Below are positions 16,733 through 25,107 of a DNA stretch of 64,000 bases, piece by piece. The translations under genes were made by a program, and so were the position numbers. Source of the DNA: Actinotalea lenta (lineage in GTDB: Bacteria > Actinomycetota > Actinomycetes > Actinomycetales > Cellulomonadaceae); the NCBI RefSeq assembly GCF_030586465.1, contig NZ_JAUQYP010000002.1, positions 190,279-254,278 on the forward strand, given 5' to 3'. Under the pieces are notes generated by a model. It did not search any database, was not told where the DNA came from, and saw only the letters and a list, made by a program, of their open reading frames with translations. Numbering within the stretch: the first letter of the stretch is position 1; every line of letters starts with the position of its first letter.

Positions 16733-18480
16733 GCGAGAGCGGGAGCCCCCAGCGCCGGATCGGGGTGTACATCTGCCACTGCGGCGGCAACATCTCCGAC
16801 TACGTCGACGTGGACAGGGTCCGTGCGGCGATCTCCGCCGACCCGGACGTCGTGGTCGGCAAGACCACGCTGTTCGCGTGCTCCGACGGCACGCAGCACG
16901 AGATGATCGACGACATCCACGGCGAGGACCTGGACGGCCTGGTCGTGGCGTCGTGCTCGCCCAAGCTGCACACCACGACGTTCCGCGGGGTGTCGACCCG
17001 GGCGGACCTGAACCCGTACGCGTACACCCAGGTGAACATCCGCGAGCAGGACTCGTGGGCGCACACCGACGACCACGAGGGCGCCACGCAGAAGGCGATC
17101 GCGCTGGTCCAGGCGGGGATCGCCAAGACGCGCCTGTCGCTGCCGCTCGAGCCCCTGCGGGTCGAGACGGTGCCCGCGACCATGGTGGTCGGTGCCGGGA
17201 TCACCGGCCTGCGCACCGCGATCGGGCTGGCGGACATCGGCATCGCGGTCACGGTGCTCGAGCGCGAGTCCGAGGTCGGCGGCTGGGTCGGCCGGCTCGG
17301 GCCGATGTTCCCGCACAACGCCTCCGGTCGTGCGCAGATCGACGAGCTCATGGCGGAGATCGCCAAGCGGCCGACCATCACGGTGCTCAACAACGCCGAG
17401 CTGGTGGGCAAGACCGGGTCGTTCGGCAACTACACCGCCAAGGTCCGGCTGCGCACCGAGACCACCGAGGAGCTGCGCCAGCTCCAGGTGGGCACGTTCG
17501 TCATCGCCACCGGTGCGGACGTGTACTCGCCCGAGGCCGGCGAGCTCGGCTACGGCATCGACGGCGTGCTGACCATCAAGGAGTTCGGCGACCTGGTCGA
17601 CGCGGCGAAGGGCAGCGGGTCGCTGACCTGGCAGGGTCGCAAGGTCCGCTCGGTCGCGTACGTGTACTGCGTCGGCAACCGGCAGCCCGGCGGCAACGAG
17701 TACTGCTCGAAGTTCTGCTGCGCGGCCACCGTGCACGCCTCGATCAAGGTCTCCGACCTCGACCCGTCGATCCGGCAGTTCCACCTGCACCGCGACGTGC
17801 GGGCCTACGGCCGGTACGAGCTCATGTACACCGAGTCCCGCGAGCGTGGTTCGGTGTACATGCGGTACCCGGACGACGCCCCGCCGTCGGTCGAGCAGAT
17901 GCCCGACAAGCGGCTCGCGGTGACGGTCACCGACGCGTTGACGTCCCAGGACGAGATCACGCTGCCGGTGGACCTCGTGGTGCTCGTCACCGGCATGGTC
18001 CCGCGGGACAACGAGGACCTCACCACGCTGCTCAAGCTGCCCACCGGCGACGACGGCTTCTACAACGAGATCCACCCGAAGCTGCGCCCCGTGGAGACCG
18101 TCGTCGACGGCGTGCTCATCGCGGGTGCCTGCCAGGGCCCGAAGCCCGCCACCGAGGCGGTCAGCGGTGGCCTGGCGGCGGTCACGCAGAGCGCGGGGAT
18201 CCTCAAGAAGGGCTTCGCCGAGCTCGACCCGCTGGTGGCCACCGTCACCGAGAGCCTGTGCACCGGCTGCGGCGACTGCCTGACCACGTGCCCGTACGAC
18301 TCGATCGCGTCGTACGTGTGCGACACGGGCCAGAAGGCCACCATCGACCCGGCGAGCTGCAAGGGCTGCGGCGGGTGCGTCCCGGTGTGCCCCGAGGACG
18401 CGATCGACCTGCTGGGCTACACCAGCGCCCAGATGCTGGCCGCGATCGACGGCCTGTCGGTGAAGGAGCCCGTGGCATGA
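16729..18480 (+). CDS. HdrA/QmoB-like iron-sulfur flavoprotein
   Basis: A 583-residue protein with full HdrA layout: N-terminal domain IGVYICHCGGNISDYVD, FAD motif GAGITG (155-160) with EVGGWVGRLGPMFPHN, the CSKFCC signature (326-331), and a C-terminal pair of [4Fe-4S] motifs, CTGCGDCLTTCP (511-522) and CKGCGGCVPVCP (544-555). Archaeal HdrA and QmoA/B of sulfate reducers share this pattern. With the preceding HdrA-like protein, the free MvhD subunit and the QmoC-like protein downstream it would complete a Qmo-type complex. No CCG-domain HdrB is encoded in the window. Confidence 0.9.
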   Translation: MSESGSPQRRIGVYICHCGGNISDYVDVDRVRAAISADPDVVVGKTTLFACSDGTQHEMIDDIHGEDLDGLVVASCSPKLHTTTFRGVSTRADLNPYAYTQVNIREQDSWAHTDDHEGATQKAIALVQAGIAKTRLSLPLEPLRVETVPATMVVGAGITGLRTAIGLADIGIAVTVLERESEVGGWVGRLGPMFPHNASGRAQIDELMAEIAKRPTITVLNNAELVGKTGSFGNYTAKVRLRTETTEELRQLQVGTFVIATGADVYSPEAGELGYGIDGVLTIKEFGDLVDAAKGSGSLTWQGRKVRSVAYVYCVGNRQPGGNEYCSKFCCAATVHASIKVSDLDPSIRQFHLHRDVRAYGRYELMYTESRERGSVYMRYPDDAPPSVEQMPDKRLAVTVTDALTSQDEITLPVDLVVLVTGMVPRDNEDLTTLLKLPTGDDGFYNEIHPKLRPVETVVDGVLIAGACQGPKPATEAVSGGLAAVTQSAGILKKGFAELDPLVATVTESLCTGCGDCLTTCPYDSIASYVCDTGQKATIDPASCKGCGGCVPVCPEDAIDLLGYTSAQMLAAIDGLSVKEPVA

Positions 18481-18731
18481 CCGACACGACGGAGCGGAGC
18501 CTGCGGGACCCGCGCGAGGTCATCCGCGAGGAGATGACCATGCACGCGGTGATCAAGGCCGCGTTGGCCGACGGGCCGTTGACCGTGCCCGAGCTCGCCT
18601 CGGCGATCGGCCGGCCGGCCGAGGAGGTCCTGTACTGGGTGATGGGCATGCGGCGCTACGGCCACGTCGTCGAGATGCCGGAGGCCGACGACGAGGGCTA
18701 CTTCCCCTACGCCCTCCCGAAGGGAGCGTGA
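18477..18731 (+). CDS. Small winged-helix-like protein of the Qmo/Hdr operon
   Basis: An 84-residue acidic protein starting in an ATGA overlap with the HdrA gene and ending one base before the QmoC-like gene. The middle, VIKAALADGPLTVPELASAIGRPAEEVLYWVMGMRRYGHVVEM, has the pattern of a helix-turn-helix or small winged helix, but its place between structural genes suggests a subunit or assembly factor instead of a classic regulator. No cysteines. Function unknown. Confidence 0.8.
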   Translation: MTDTTERSLRDPREVIREEMTMHAVIKAALADGPLTVPELASAIGRPAEEVLYWVMGMRRYGHVVEMPEADDEGYFPYALPKGA

Positions 18732-18732
18732 G

Positions 18733-19914
18733 ATGGCCACCGTCGTCGACATCGACCTGATGGCGGACGTGCAGAAGTTCGGCGCCGCGGACGTCAACGC
18801 GTGCTTCTCGTGCGGCAACTGCACGGCGCTGTGCCCGCTCGCCGACAACGACGCGACGTTCCCGCGCCGGATCATCAGGTACGCGCAGGTCGGGCTGACC
18901 GACGAGCTGCTCGGCTCGAAGGAGCTGTGGACCTGCTACCACTGCGGGCTCTGCTCGGAGTCGTGCCCCACCGAGGCCGACCCCGGGGAGTTCATGGCCG
19001 CGGCCCGCCGGTACGCGATCGCCTCCTACGAGCCGACCGGCCTGGCCCGGGTGCTGTACACCAAGCCCGTCATCGGCACGATCATCGCGGTGGTCGTCGC
19101 GCTCTTCTTCGCCGGGTTCATGCTGTCCCAGGCGCAGCTCGGCGGGATCGACGCGCCGCGGCTGGCGTTGTTCGACTTCGTCTCCAACGACCTCATCCAC
19201 TGGATGGGCATCGTCGTGATGGCGCTGATGTTCCTGGCCGGCGCGTGGGGCGTGGTCCGCATGGTCCGGGCGATCGGCAAGCGCGACGGCGTGACGCTCA
19301 AGGACACGTTCGGGTCGGGTGCCGCGTGGACGCGCACCGTGCGGGCGCTGTGGGACTCCGTGGGCGTCGAGTCGCTGGGCCAGAAGCGGTTCCGCGACGA
19401 CTGCCACGACGAGCAGGTGGTCGAGCCACTGTGGCGGCGTCGCTGGCTCGTGCACGCGCTGACCATCTGGGGCTTCCTGATGCTCTTCGCTGCGACGCTG
19501 ATCGACTACGGGCTCGAGCTGCTGGGCATCAAGGAGACCGGCACCCCGATACCGATCTGGTACCCGTCGCGCGCCCTCGGAACCGTCGGCGGCCTCGCGC
19601 TGATGTACGGCGTGACCGTGTTCATGCTCGGCCGGTGGAAGCGGTGGTCCACCTCGCAGGCCACGTCGCAGAGCTCGGACTGGCTCCTGCTGACCCTGCT
19701 GTGGCTGACCGGGTTCACCGGGTTCGTCATCGAGGTCGCGCTGTACGTCACGACCCCGCCGGTGTGGGGGTACTGGTTCTTCCTGGTGCACGTCGCGATC
19801 GCGATGGAGCTGCTGCTCATGCTGCCGTTCACCAAGTTCGCGCACGTCATGTACCGCCCGGTCGCGCTGTTCTTCTACTCGCTGTCCCAGCAGAAGCACG
19901 CCACGGCGGCCTGA
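18733..19914 (+). CDS. QmoC-like protein: HdrC ferredoxin domain fused to cytochrome b-type membrane domain
   Basis: A 393-residue protein. Residues 20-80 carry two [4Fe-4S] motifs of HdrC type (CFSCGNCTALCP, 24-35, and CYHCGLCSESCP, 68-79). The rest is a membrane part with about six helices (TIIAVVVALFFAGFML, WMGIVVMALMFLAGAW, HALTIWGFLMLFAATLI, LGTVGGLALMYGVTVF, WLLLTLLWLTGFTGFVI, FFLVHVAIAMELLLML) holding histidines typical of HdrE/NarI-like haem b proteins (LIHWMG, LVHALT, LVHVAI, FAHVMY). This fusion is the hallmark of QmoC, which exchanges electrons with menaquinone. It anchors the proposed complex to the membrane. Confidence 0.9.
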   Translation: MATVVDIDLMADVQKFGAADVNACFSCGNCTALCPLADNDATFPRRIIRYAQVGLTDELLGSKELWTCYHCGLCSESCPTEADPGEFMAAARRYAIASYEPTGLARVLYTKPVIGTIIAVVVALFFAGFMLSQAQLGGIDAPRLALFDFVSNDLIHWMGIVVMALMFLAGAWGVVRMVRAIGKRDGVTLKDTFGSGAAWTRTVRALWDSVGVESLGQKRFRDDCHDEQVVEPLWRRRWLVHALTIWGFLMLFAATLIDYGLELLGIKETGTPIPIWYPSRALGTVGGLALMYGVTVFMLGRWKRWSTSQATSQSSDWLLLTLLWLTGFTGFVIEVALYVTTPPVWGYWFFLVHVAIAMELLLMLPFTKFAHVMYRPVALFFYSLSQQKHATAA

Positions 19915-20022
19915 TCCGCCCGATCTCCGCGCGGGGTTGTCACGGAAAATTCACCGGGGCACGGTGGCGCAAACCCGACTCGTCCGCCAAACTCATAGGA
20001 CGAATCGAGAAGGGGGGCCGCC

Positions 20023-20115
20023 ATGACGGACCGTCGCAGCGACACCACCGACCGCGACCAGACCACCAGGGACCGGGACAACCTCGTCGGGAACCCCAAC
20101 CGGGTTCGCCTCTGA
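20023..20115 (+). CDS. Possible 30-residue charged peptide
   Basis: ATG behind a strong AAGGGGGG, 30 codons, TGA just before a strong hairpin. The peptide (MTDRRSDTTDRDQTTRDRD to NPNRVRL) is almost entirely charged or polar with an Asp/Arg/Thr-rich repeat-like centre and no hydrophobic segment. The placement between a gene end and a terminator supports expression; no family recognised. Confidence 0.45.
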   Translation: MTDRRSDTTDRDQTTRDRDNLVGNPNRVRL

Positions 20116-20124
20116 GGCAGACTT

Positions 20125-20158
20125 CCGAAGGCCCGCACCGGACGGTGCGGGCCTTCGG
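20125..20158 (+). terminator. Strong hairpin terminator after the Qmo/Hdr operon
   Basis: CCGAAGGCCCGCACCG / CGGTGCGGGCCTTCGG forms a perfect 16-bp stem with a GA loop, directly after the stop of the 30-codon ORF. No U-tract follows, as is common in high-GC actinobacteria; it probably ends transcription from the sulfur operon. Confidence 0.8.
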
Positions 20159-20262
20159 CCGTCTTCCGGGGGCACCGCCCCGGTGGCCGCGCGGTGCGTG
20201 GGACCGCGGACGTAGCGTGGGGCTGCCGCGCGGGTGCGCGGCAGCCGAGCTGAGGAGTGGTG

Positions 20263-20799
20263 ATGGACGTCGCAGGGCTGCTCGCCGACGGGTACTCGAG
20301 GATCGCCGGCAGCGTGCACAGGGTGCTGCAGGACGTGGACGACGACCTGCTCTCGGTCGAGCCCGAGCCGGGCTCCAACACGATCGCGTGGCTGGTCTGG
20401 CACCTCACGCGCGTCCAGGACGACCACCTGGCCGACGCTTTCGGGCGCGGGCAGGTCTGGACGAGCGACGGCTGGGTCGAGCGGTTCGGGCTGCCGCTGC
20501 CGGCCGAGGACACCGGGTACGGGCACGGACCGGGTGAGGTCGCAGCGGTCCGGGTGGGTGCGGACCTGCTGGTCGGCTACCACGACGCGGTGCACGCCCG
20601 GTCCGCCGCGCTGCTGGACACGGTCGACGCCGACGCGCTGGACCGCGTGGTGGACACCCGGTGGGATCCGCCCGTCACCCTCGGCGTGCGGCTGGTCAGC
20701 GTCCTGGCCGACGACCTGCAGCACATCGGCCAAGCGGCGTACCTGCGGGGGCTCCTGGAGCGACGCACCGGCGGTCAGGAGCGCGGCGCCGACGACTGA
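20263..20799 (+). CDS. DinB-family protein
   Basis: A 178-residue four-helix-bundle protein of the DinB/YfiT-like metal-dependent family. The metal-binding histidines are visible as IAWLVWHLTRVQDDH and DDLQHIGQAAYLRG. Many actinobacterial members act as thiol transferases (mycothiol or bacillithiol S-transferases), others are unassigned; this one has the general actinobacterial (DUF664-like) look. ATG 20263 chosen because GAGGAG sits seven bases upstream. A possible -10 (TAGCGT) lies at 20213-20218. Confidence 0.8.
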   Translation: MDVAGLLADGYSRIAGSVHRVLQDVDDDLLSVEPEPGSNTIAWLVWHLTRVQDDHLADAFGRGQVWTSDGWVERFGLPLPAEDTGYGHGPGEVAAVRVGADLLVGYHDAVHARSAALLDTVDADALDRVVDTRWDPPVTLGVRLVSVLADDLQHIGQAAYLRGLLERRTGGQERGADD

Positions 20800-20814
20800 A
20801 ACTAGGGTGGGCGC

Positions 20815-21801
20815 GTGACTCTTCGCGTGCTCTTCCTCGGCGGTACCGGCGTGATCAGCTCGGCCAGCACGGCGCTGGCCCTGGAGCGTGGGATCGACCT
20901 GACGTTGTTCACCCGCGGCACCTCGGGCCGCCCCGTGCCGGAGGGGGCGAAGGTCCGCCAGGTCGACGTGCGCGACCCCGCAGCGCTGCGCGAGGCGGTC
21001 GCCGGCCAGGAGTTCGACGCCGTGGTGGACTGGCTGGCGTTCACCCCGGAGCACGTGCAGGCCGACCTGGACGTGCTCGAGGGCCGCACCGGGCAGCTCG
21101 TCTTCATCAGCTCCGCGTCTGCGTACCAGACGCCGCCCGCGCGACTGCCCATCACCGAGTCCACCCCGCTGCGCAACCCGTGGTGGCAGTACTCGCGCGA
21201 CAAGATCGCCTGCGAGGACGTGCTGATGGCCGCCTACCGCGAGCGCGAGGCGCCCGTGACGATCGTGCGGCCCTCGCACACCTATGACGCGTCCCTGGTG
21301 CCGCTGGACGGCGGGTGGACGGCGCTGGAGCGGATGCGGCAGGGCCGCCCGGTCGTCGTGCACGGCGACGGGACGTCGTTGTGGACCCTGACCCACCACA
21401 CCGACTTCGCGCGCGGACTGGTCCCCCTGCTGGGCGACCCGCGCACGCTCGGTGAGGCGTACGGGATCACCGGCGACGACGTGCTCACCTGGGACCAGAT
21501 CGCCCACGCCCTGGCCGCCGCGGCCGGTGCCGAGGCCCGGATCGTGCACGTGCCCTCCGACGTCATCGCCGCCGAGGACCCCGAGTGGGGCGCCGGGCTG
21601 CTGGGCGACAAGGCGCACTCCGCGGTGTTCGACACCACCAAGCTGCGCCGGGTCGTGCCGGAGTTCACCACCACGGTGCGGTTCGAGCAGGGCGCCAGGG
21701 AGATCGTCGCCTGGCACGACGCGGACCCGGCGCGCAGGCGGGTGGATGCCGCCAAGGACGCGCTCATGGACCGGCTGGTGGAGCGCTTCGCCGTGCGTTG
21801 A
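20815..21801 (+). CDS. NAD-dependent epimerase/reductase-like SDR protein
   Basis: A 328-residue extended-SDR Rossmann protein: VLFLGGTGVISSAST as the nucleotide-binding loop (G-G-T-G-x-I-S), FDAVVDWLAF, LVFISSASAYQ and YSRDKIACED (a YxxxK-type pair in WWQYSRDK). It resembles the CSP41/isoflavone-reductase-like atypical SDRs used on sugars or as RNA-binding proteins. A -10 TAGGGT at 20803-20808 lies six bases before the GTG, so the mRNA is probably leaderless. Substrate unknown. Confidence 0.82.
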   Translation: MTLRVLFLGGTGVISSASTALALERGIDLTLFTRGTSGRPVPEGAKVRQVDVRDPAALREAVAGQEFDAVVDWLAFTPEHVQADLDVLEGRTGQLVFISSASAYQTPPARLPITESTPLRNPWWQYSRDKIACEDVLMAAYREREAPVTIVRPSHTYDASLVPLDGGWTALERMRQGRPVVVHGDGTSLWTLTHHTDFARGLVPLLGDPRTLGEAYGITGDDVLTWDQIAHALAAAAGAEARIVHVPSDVIAAEDPEWGAGLLGDKAHSAVFDTTKLRRVVPEFTTTVRFEQGAREIVAWHDADPARRRVDAAKDALMDRLVERFAVR

Positions 21802-21894
21802 TCATCGGGACCTACGGCCGCCGCGAAGCGGGTGCCCGCTCCTGACAATGGCTCGGTGACCCGCGACGGTGCGGGCGTCGATCCCGGGGGAGGC

Positions 21895-23783
21895 ATGGAC
21901 CACCTGTTGTCCCCCACGCGGCTGGGTGGCCTCACGCTGCACAACCGGATCGTGCTGCCCCCCATGACCACGCGCCTGTCGGGCCCCGACGGTCACGTGA
22001 GCCAGCGGGAGGCCGCCTTCCTGGGGGCGCGGGCGCGCGGCGGTGCGGGGCTCGTGGTGGTCGGCCCGTTCGCGGCGAGCACCAGCCTCCAGGGCGCCGA
22101 CGGGCTGCTGCGCATCGACGACGACCGCTTCCAGCCGGGCGTGGCCGGGCTCGTGACCGCGTTGCACGGGGCCGGTGCCCGGGTCGGGGCGCAGGTGACG
22201 GCCGGCCAGGGCCGATTGGCGGGTCCGGGGACCGAGCCGGTGTCTGCCTCGCGGGTCACGACGCCGGACGGGCGCCGCTGCCGGGCCCTGCGCGGGGAGG
22301 AGATCGAGGGGCTCGTCGCGGAGGTCGCCGCAGCCGCGCGCCGGCTGGTGGACGTGGGGGTCGACCTGCTGGACATCGACGCGCGCGCCGGTGGCCTGGT
22401 GGACCAGTTCCTGACGCCCCTGTGGAACGAGCGCACCGACGCCTGGGGCGGCGACCTGCCGCGCCGGGCAGCGCTGCTCGTGGCGCTGGTCGTGGCCGTG
22501 CGCGCCGCGGTGCCGGGCACGCCGGTGAGTGTTCGCCTGACCCTGGATCAGCACCTGTCCGGCGGCCGGGAGCTGGACACGTCGATCGAGATCGCACGCC
22601 TCCTGGCCGGTGCGGGCGTCGACCTGGTCGCCGCCGAGGAGGGGGCGGCGGAGCTGCCCTACCTGGTGGCGCCCGACTACCACCAGCCGGCCGGCGCGCA
22701 CCTGGCCGCCGCCGCCCGCCTGCGGGCGGAGGTCGGGATCCCGGTGCTGGTCGCCGGTGCCACGACGGTGCAGCAGGCGGACGAGGCCATCGCCGCGGGC
22801 CGGGTGGATCTGGTGGGCCTGGGCCGGGCGCTGGTGGCCGACCCCGACCTGCCGGCGAAGCTCGCCGCGCGCCGGGGCCGGGCCCGGCCGTGCGTGCGCG
22901 GCAACTCCTGCCTGGACGCCGTGCGCAGCGGGCGTGCGCTGCGCTGCGCCGTGAACCCGCTGGCCGGTGCCGAGACCGCGCTCGCCGTCCGTCCGGTCGC
23001 GCGCCCCGGGCACGTGGTGGTGGTCGGGGCGGACCGGCGGGCCTCGAGGCCGCGCGGGTCGCCGCGCAGCGGGGCCACGTCGTGGACCTGTACGAGGCGA
23101 AGCCGTGGCTGGGCGGTGTGCTGGCCCGCGCGGCCGGCCCGGGCTTCCGTCCCGAGCTGCTGGACCTGGTGGCCTGGTACCGCGGCGAGCTGGCGGAGGC
23201 CGGGGTCACGGTGCACCTCGAGCGCACCGTGCGGATGGGCTCGCGCGTGCTGGCCACCGCGGGGTCGGTGGTGCTGGCCACGGGGGCGCGTCCCGTCCGG
23301 CCCGACATCACCGGGCTGGACCGGCCGGAGGTGCTCGACGTGCTCGACGTGCACGGTGCCGCCCTGGGTTCGCGCGTCGTGATGATCGGCGGGGGGACGT
23401 CGGGGGCGGACGCGGCGTTCGAGCTCGCCGCACTGGGGCACCGGGTGACCGTGGTCGAGGCCGGTGACGAGATCGCCCCGGGCGCGCCGGCCACGAGCCG
23501 GGCCGCGCTCCTGGCGGGGCTCGCCCAGCGTGAGGTGCCCGTGCTGACCGGGACGCTGGTGCACGCCGTCGATGCCGCCGGGGTGCACGCGATCGGTCCG
23601 GACGGTCGGGTCACGCTGCCCGCGGACAGCGTCGTGCTCGCCGTGGGCGTGCTCCCGAGCCGCGAGCTGGCGGCCGGTGGGGTGCTCGAGGACCCGCGCG
23701 TGCACCTGGTGGGCGACTGCTCCACGCCGGGCACGTTGGGCAATGCGATCGGGGAGGGATTCGCCGCCGGCCTGGCGCTGTGA
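21895..23783 (+). pseudogene. OYE-family NADH:flavin oxidoreductase / 2,4-dienoyl-CoA reductase-like, frameshifted
   Basis: An ATG at 21895 (GGGGGAGG upstream) opens an FMN-barrel domain of the Old Yellow Enzyme family (LLSPTRLGGLTLHNRIVLPPM; DEAIAAGRVDLVGLGRALVADP) followed by the cysteine region CVRGNSCLD...CAVNP. At the dinucleotide-binding motif the frame breaks: GHVVVVGA continues as junk, while the correct GPAGLEAARVAAQRGHVVDLYEAKPWLGGVLARAAG resumes one frame over. One missing G around 23031-23033 (GCGGAC for GCGGGAC) explains it. The restored protein would be 629 residues. One of the four [4Fe-4S] cysteines is already Gly (CVRG for CxxC). Either a recent pseudogene or a sequencing error. 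Confidence 0.85.
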
Positions 23784-23812
23784 GGCCGCATCGACCAGCC
23801 CCGTCAGGCGCC

Positions 23813-23826
23813 GGGTCATTGGTCCC
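23813..23826 (-). promoter_or_regulatory. DosR/DevR-like element of the hydrogenase promoter
   Basis: On the minus strand this reads GGGACCAATGACCC, the same GGGACC-N3-GACCC form as the site at 12508 and one base from the symmetric DosR box GGGAC-N4-GTCCC. It ends ten bases before a TTGACA -35 box. Inference from motif resemblance. Confidence 0.45.
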
Positions 23827-23836
23827 GATCGCCCTC

Positions 23837-23865
23837 TTGACATACCCCCTGGGGTGTATTTATGC
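23837..23865 (+). promoter_or_regulatory. Hydrogenase operon promoter with CsoR/CstR-type operator
   Basis: A consensus -35 TTGACA (23837-23842) is followed by ATACCCCCTGGGGTGTAT (23842-23859), which contains TACCCC-CT-GGGGTG, a one-mismatch copy of the tusA operator TACCCC-AG-GGGGTA, and then an AT-rich TATTTATGC where the -10 is expected. A repressor bound to the spacer would block polymerase. The hydrogenase genes begin about 100 bp downstream. Confidence 0.65.
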
Positions 23866-23961
23866 AGGTCAGACACGGTGCAGGTCCAGACCTTCGTCCT
23901 CCCCGCCCCGGCGTCCCGTGGCCCACGCTGGGCATGCACGCCGAGGTCCTAGGGAGGGCAC

Positions 23962-25107
23962 ATGCGGACGATGGGGCTGGCCGGGCTCGACGAGCTCGTC
24001 GAGGCGCTGGGCCGGGCCGGGTACGAGGTCTTCGGGCCCCGGGTACGCGACGGGGCGATGGTGCTGGCGCCGATCTCCGGGGTCGCCGACCTGCCCCGCG
24101 GCGTCGGGGACACCCAGGACGCCGCGCACTACCGGCTGCGGGACCGCGGCGACGAGAGGCTCTTCGGGTACGCCACCGCCGTCCAGGGCCTCAAGCAGGT
24201 GCTCTTCCCGTCCCACGAGCTGCTGTGGCGCGCGCGCAAGACGCCGATCGGGTTCGACGTCGAGGAGGCCGACGCCACCCCGCCCAAGCCGCGGGCCTTC
24301 CTCGGGGCGCGGGACTGCGACCTGCGCGCGCTGGCCGTGCACGACACGGTCCTCGCCTCGCGCGAGTACGCCGACAAGCCCTACCAGCAGCGCCGCGACG
24401 GCGTGTTCGTGGTGGCCGTCACCTGCGCCGACCCGGGCGGGACGTGCTTCTGCGTCTCGCAGGGCGGCAGCCCCAAGCCGCAGGCCGGCTTCGACCTGTC
24501 GCTGACCGAGCTGCTGGACGACGACGGGCACCGCTTCCTGGTCGAGGTCGGCTCGGAGCGCGGCGCGCAGATCCTGGCCGAGGTCAGCACCGCCGAGGCG
24601 GTCGCGGCGGACACCGACGCGGCCGACGCCCTGGTCGCGACGGCGACGGCGTCGATGGGGCGCACGCTGGACACCGAGGGTCTGCACGACGTGATGTTCG
24701 CCTCGGCCGACTCGCCGCACTGGGACACGGTGGCGTCGCGGTGCCTCGCGTGCACGAACTGCACCCTGGTGTGCCCTACGTGCTTCTGCACGTCGGTGGA
24801 GGACACCACCGACCTCGCGATGACCACGACGGAGCGGCACCGGGTGTGGGACTCGTGCTTCGGTGCCCGGTTCTCCTACATCCACGGGGGCGTGGTCCGG
24901 GAGAGCGGCTCGTCGCGGTACCGCCAGTGGATCACCCACAAGCTGGCCGGCTACCAGGACCAGTTCGGGCTGTCGGGCTGCGTCGGCTGCGGCCGGTGCA
25001 TCACCTGGTGCCCGGCGGCGATCGACATCACCGCGGAGGCCGCGGCGCTGCGCGCGAGCCTGCCCGCCACCGAGGAGGACCTGCAGACCGTGGGGGAGAC
25101 CCGATGA
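23962..25107 (+). CDS. hydB: [NiFe] sulfhydrogenase beta subunit (4Fe-4S dicluster)
   Basis: A 381-residue iron-sulfur subunit of group 3b hydrogenase, related to AsrA of anaerobic sulfite reductase. The N-terminal part (KQVLFPSHELLW, FLGARDCDLRALAVHD, VAVTCADPGGTCFC) is typical of the family. The C-terminus has two cluster motifs, CLACTNCTLVCPTCFC and CVGCGRCITWCP, linking the NAD(P)-reducing gamma subunit to the hydrogenase module. ATG 23962 behind AGGGAGG. First gene of a tightly overlapped beta-gamma-delta-alpha-protease operon. Confidence 0.93.
   Translation: MRTMGLAGLDELVEALGRAGYEVFGPRVRDGAMVLAPISGVADLPRGVGDTQDAAHYRLRDRGDERLFGYATAVQGLKQVLFPSHELLWRARKTPIGFDVEEADATPPKPRAFLGARDCDLRALAVHDTVLASREYADKPYQQRRDGVFVVAVTCADPGGTCFCVSQGGSPKPQAGFDLSLTELLDDDGHRFLVEVGSERGAQILAEVSTAEAVAADTDAADALVATATASMGRTLDTEGLHDVMFASADSPHWDTVASRCLACTNCTLVCPTCFCTSVEDTTDLAMTTTERHRVWDSCFGARFSYIHGGVVRESGSSRYRQWITHKLAGYQDQFGLSGCVGCGRCITWCPAAIDITAEAAALRASLPATEEDLQTVGETR

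Noticed and set aside
14458-18731. Long alternative plus-strand frames within the two HdrA-like genes
   Set aside because: Shadow frames with Arg/Pro/Ala-rich composition; the HdrA frames carry all cysteine and flavin motifs.
12758-19914. Canonical methanogen HdrABC-Mvh or sHdr sulfur-oxidation operon
   Set aside because: No HdrB/CCG domain, no lipoate-binding protein and no MvhA/G; the HdrC part is fused to a membrane cytochrome, so a Qmo-type complex fits better.
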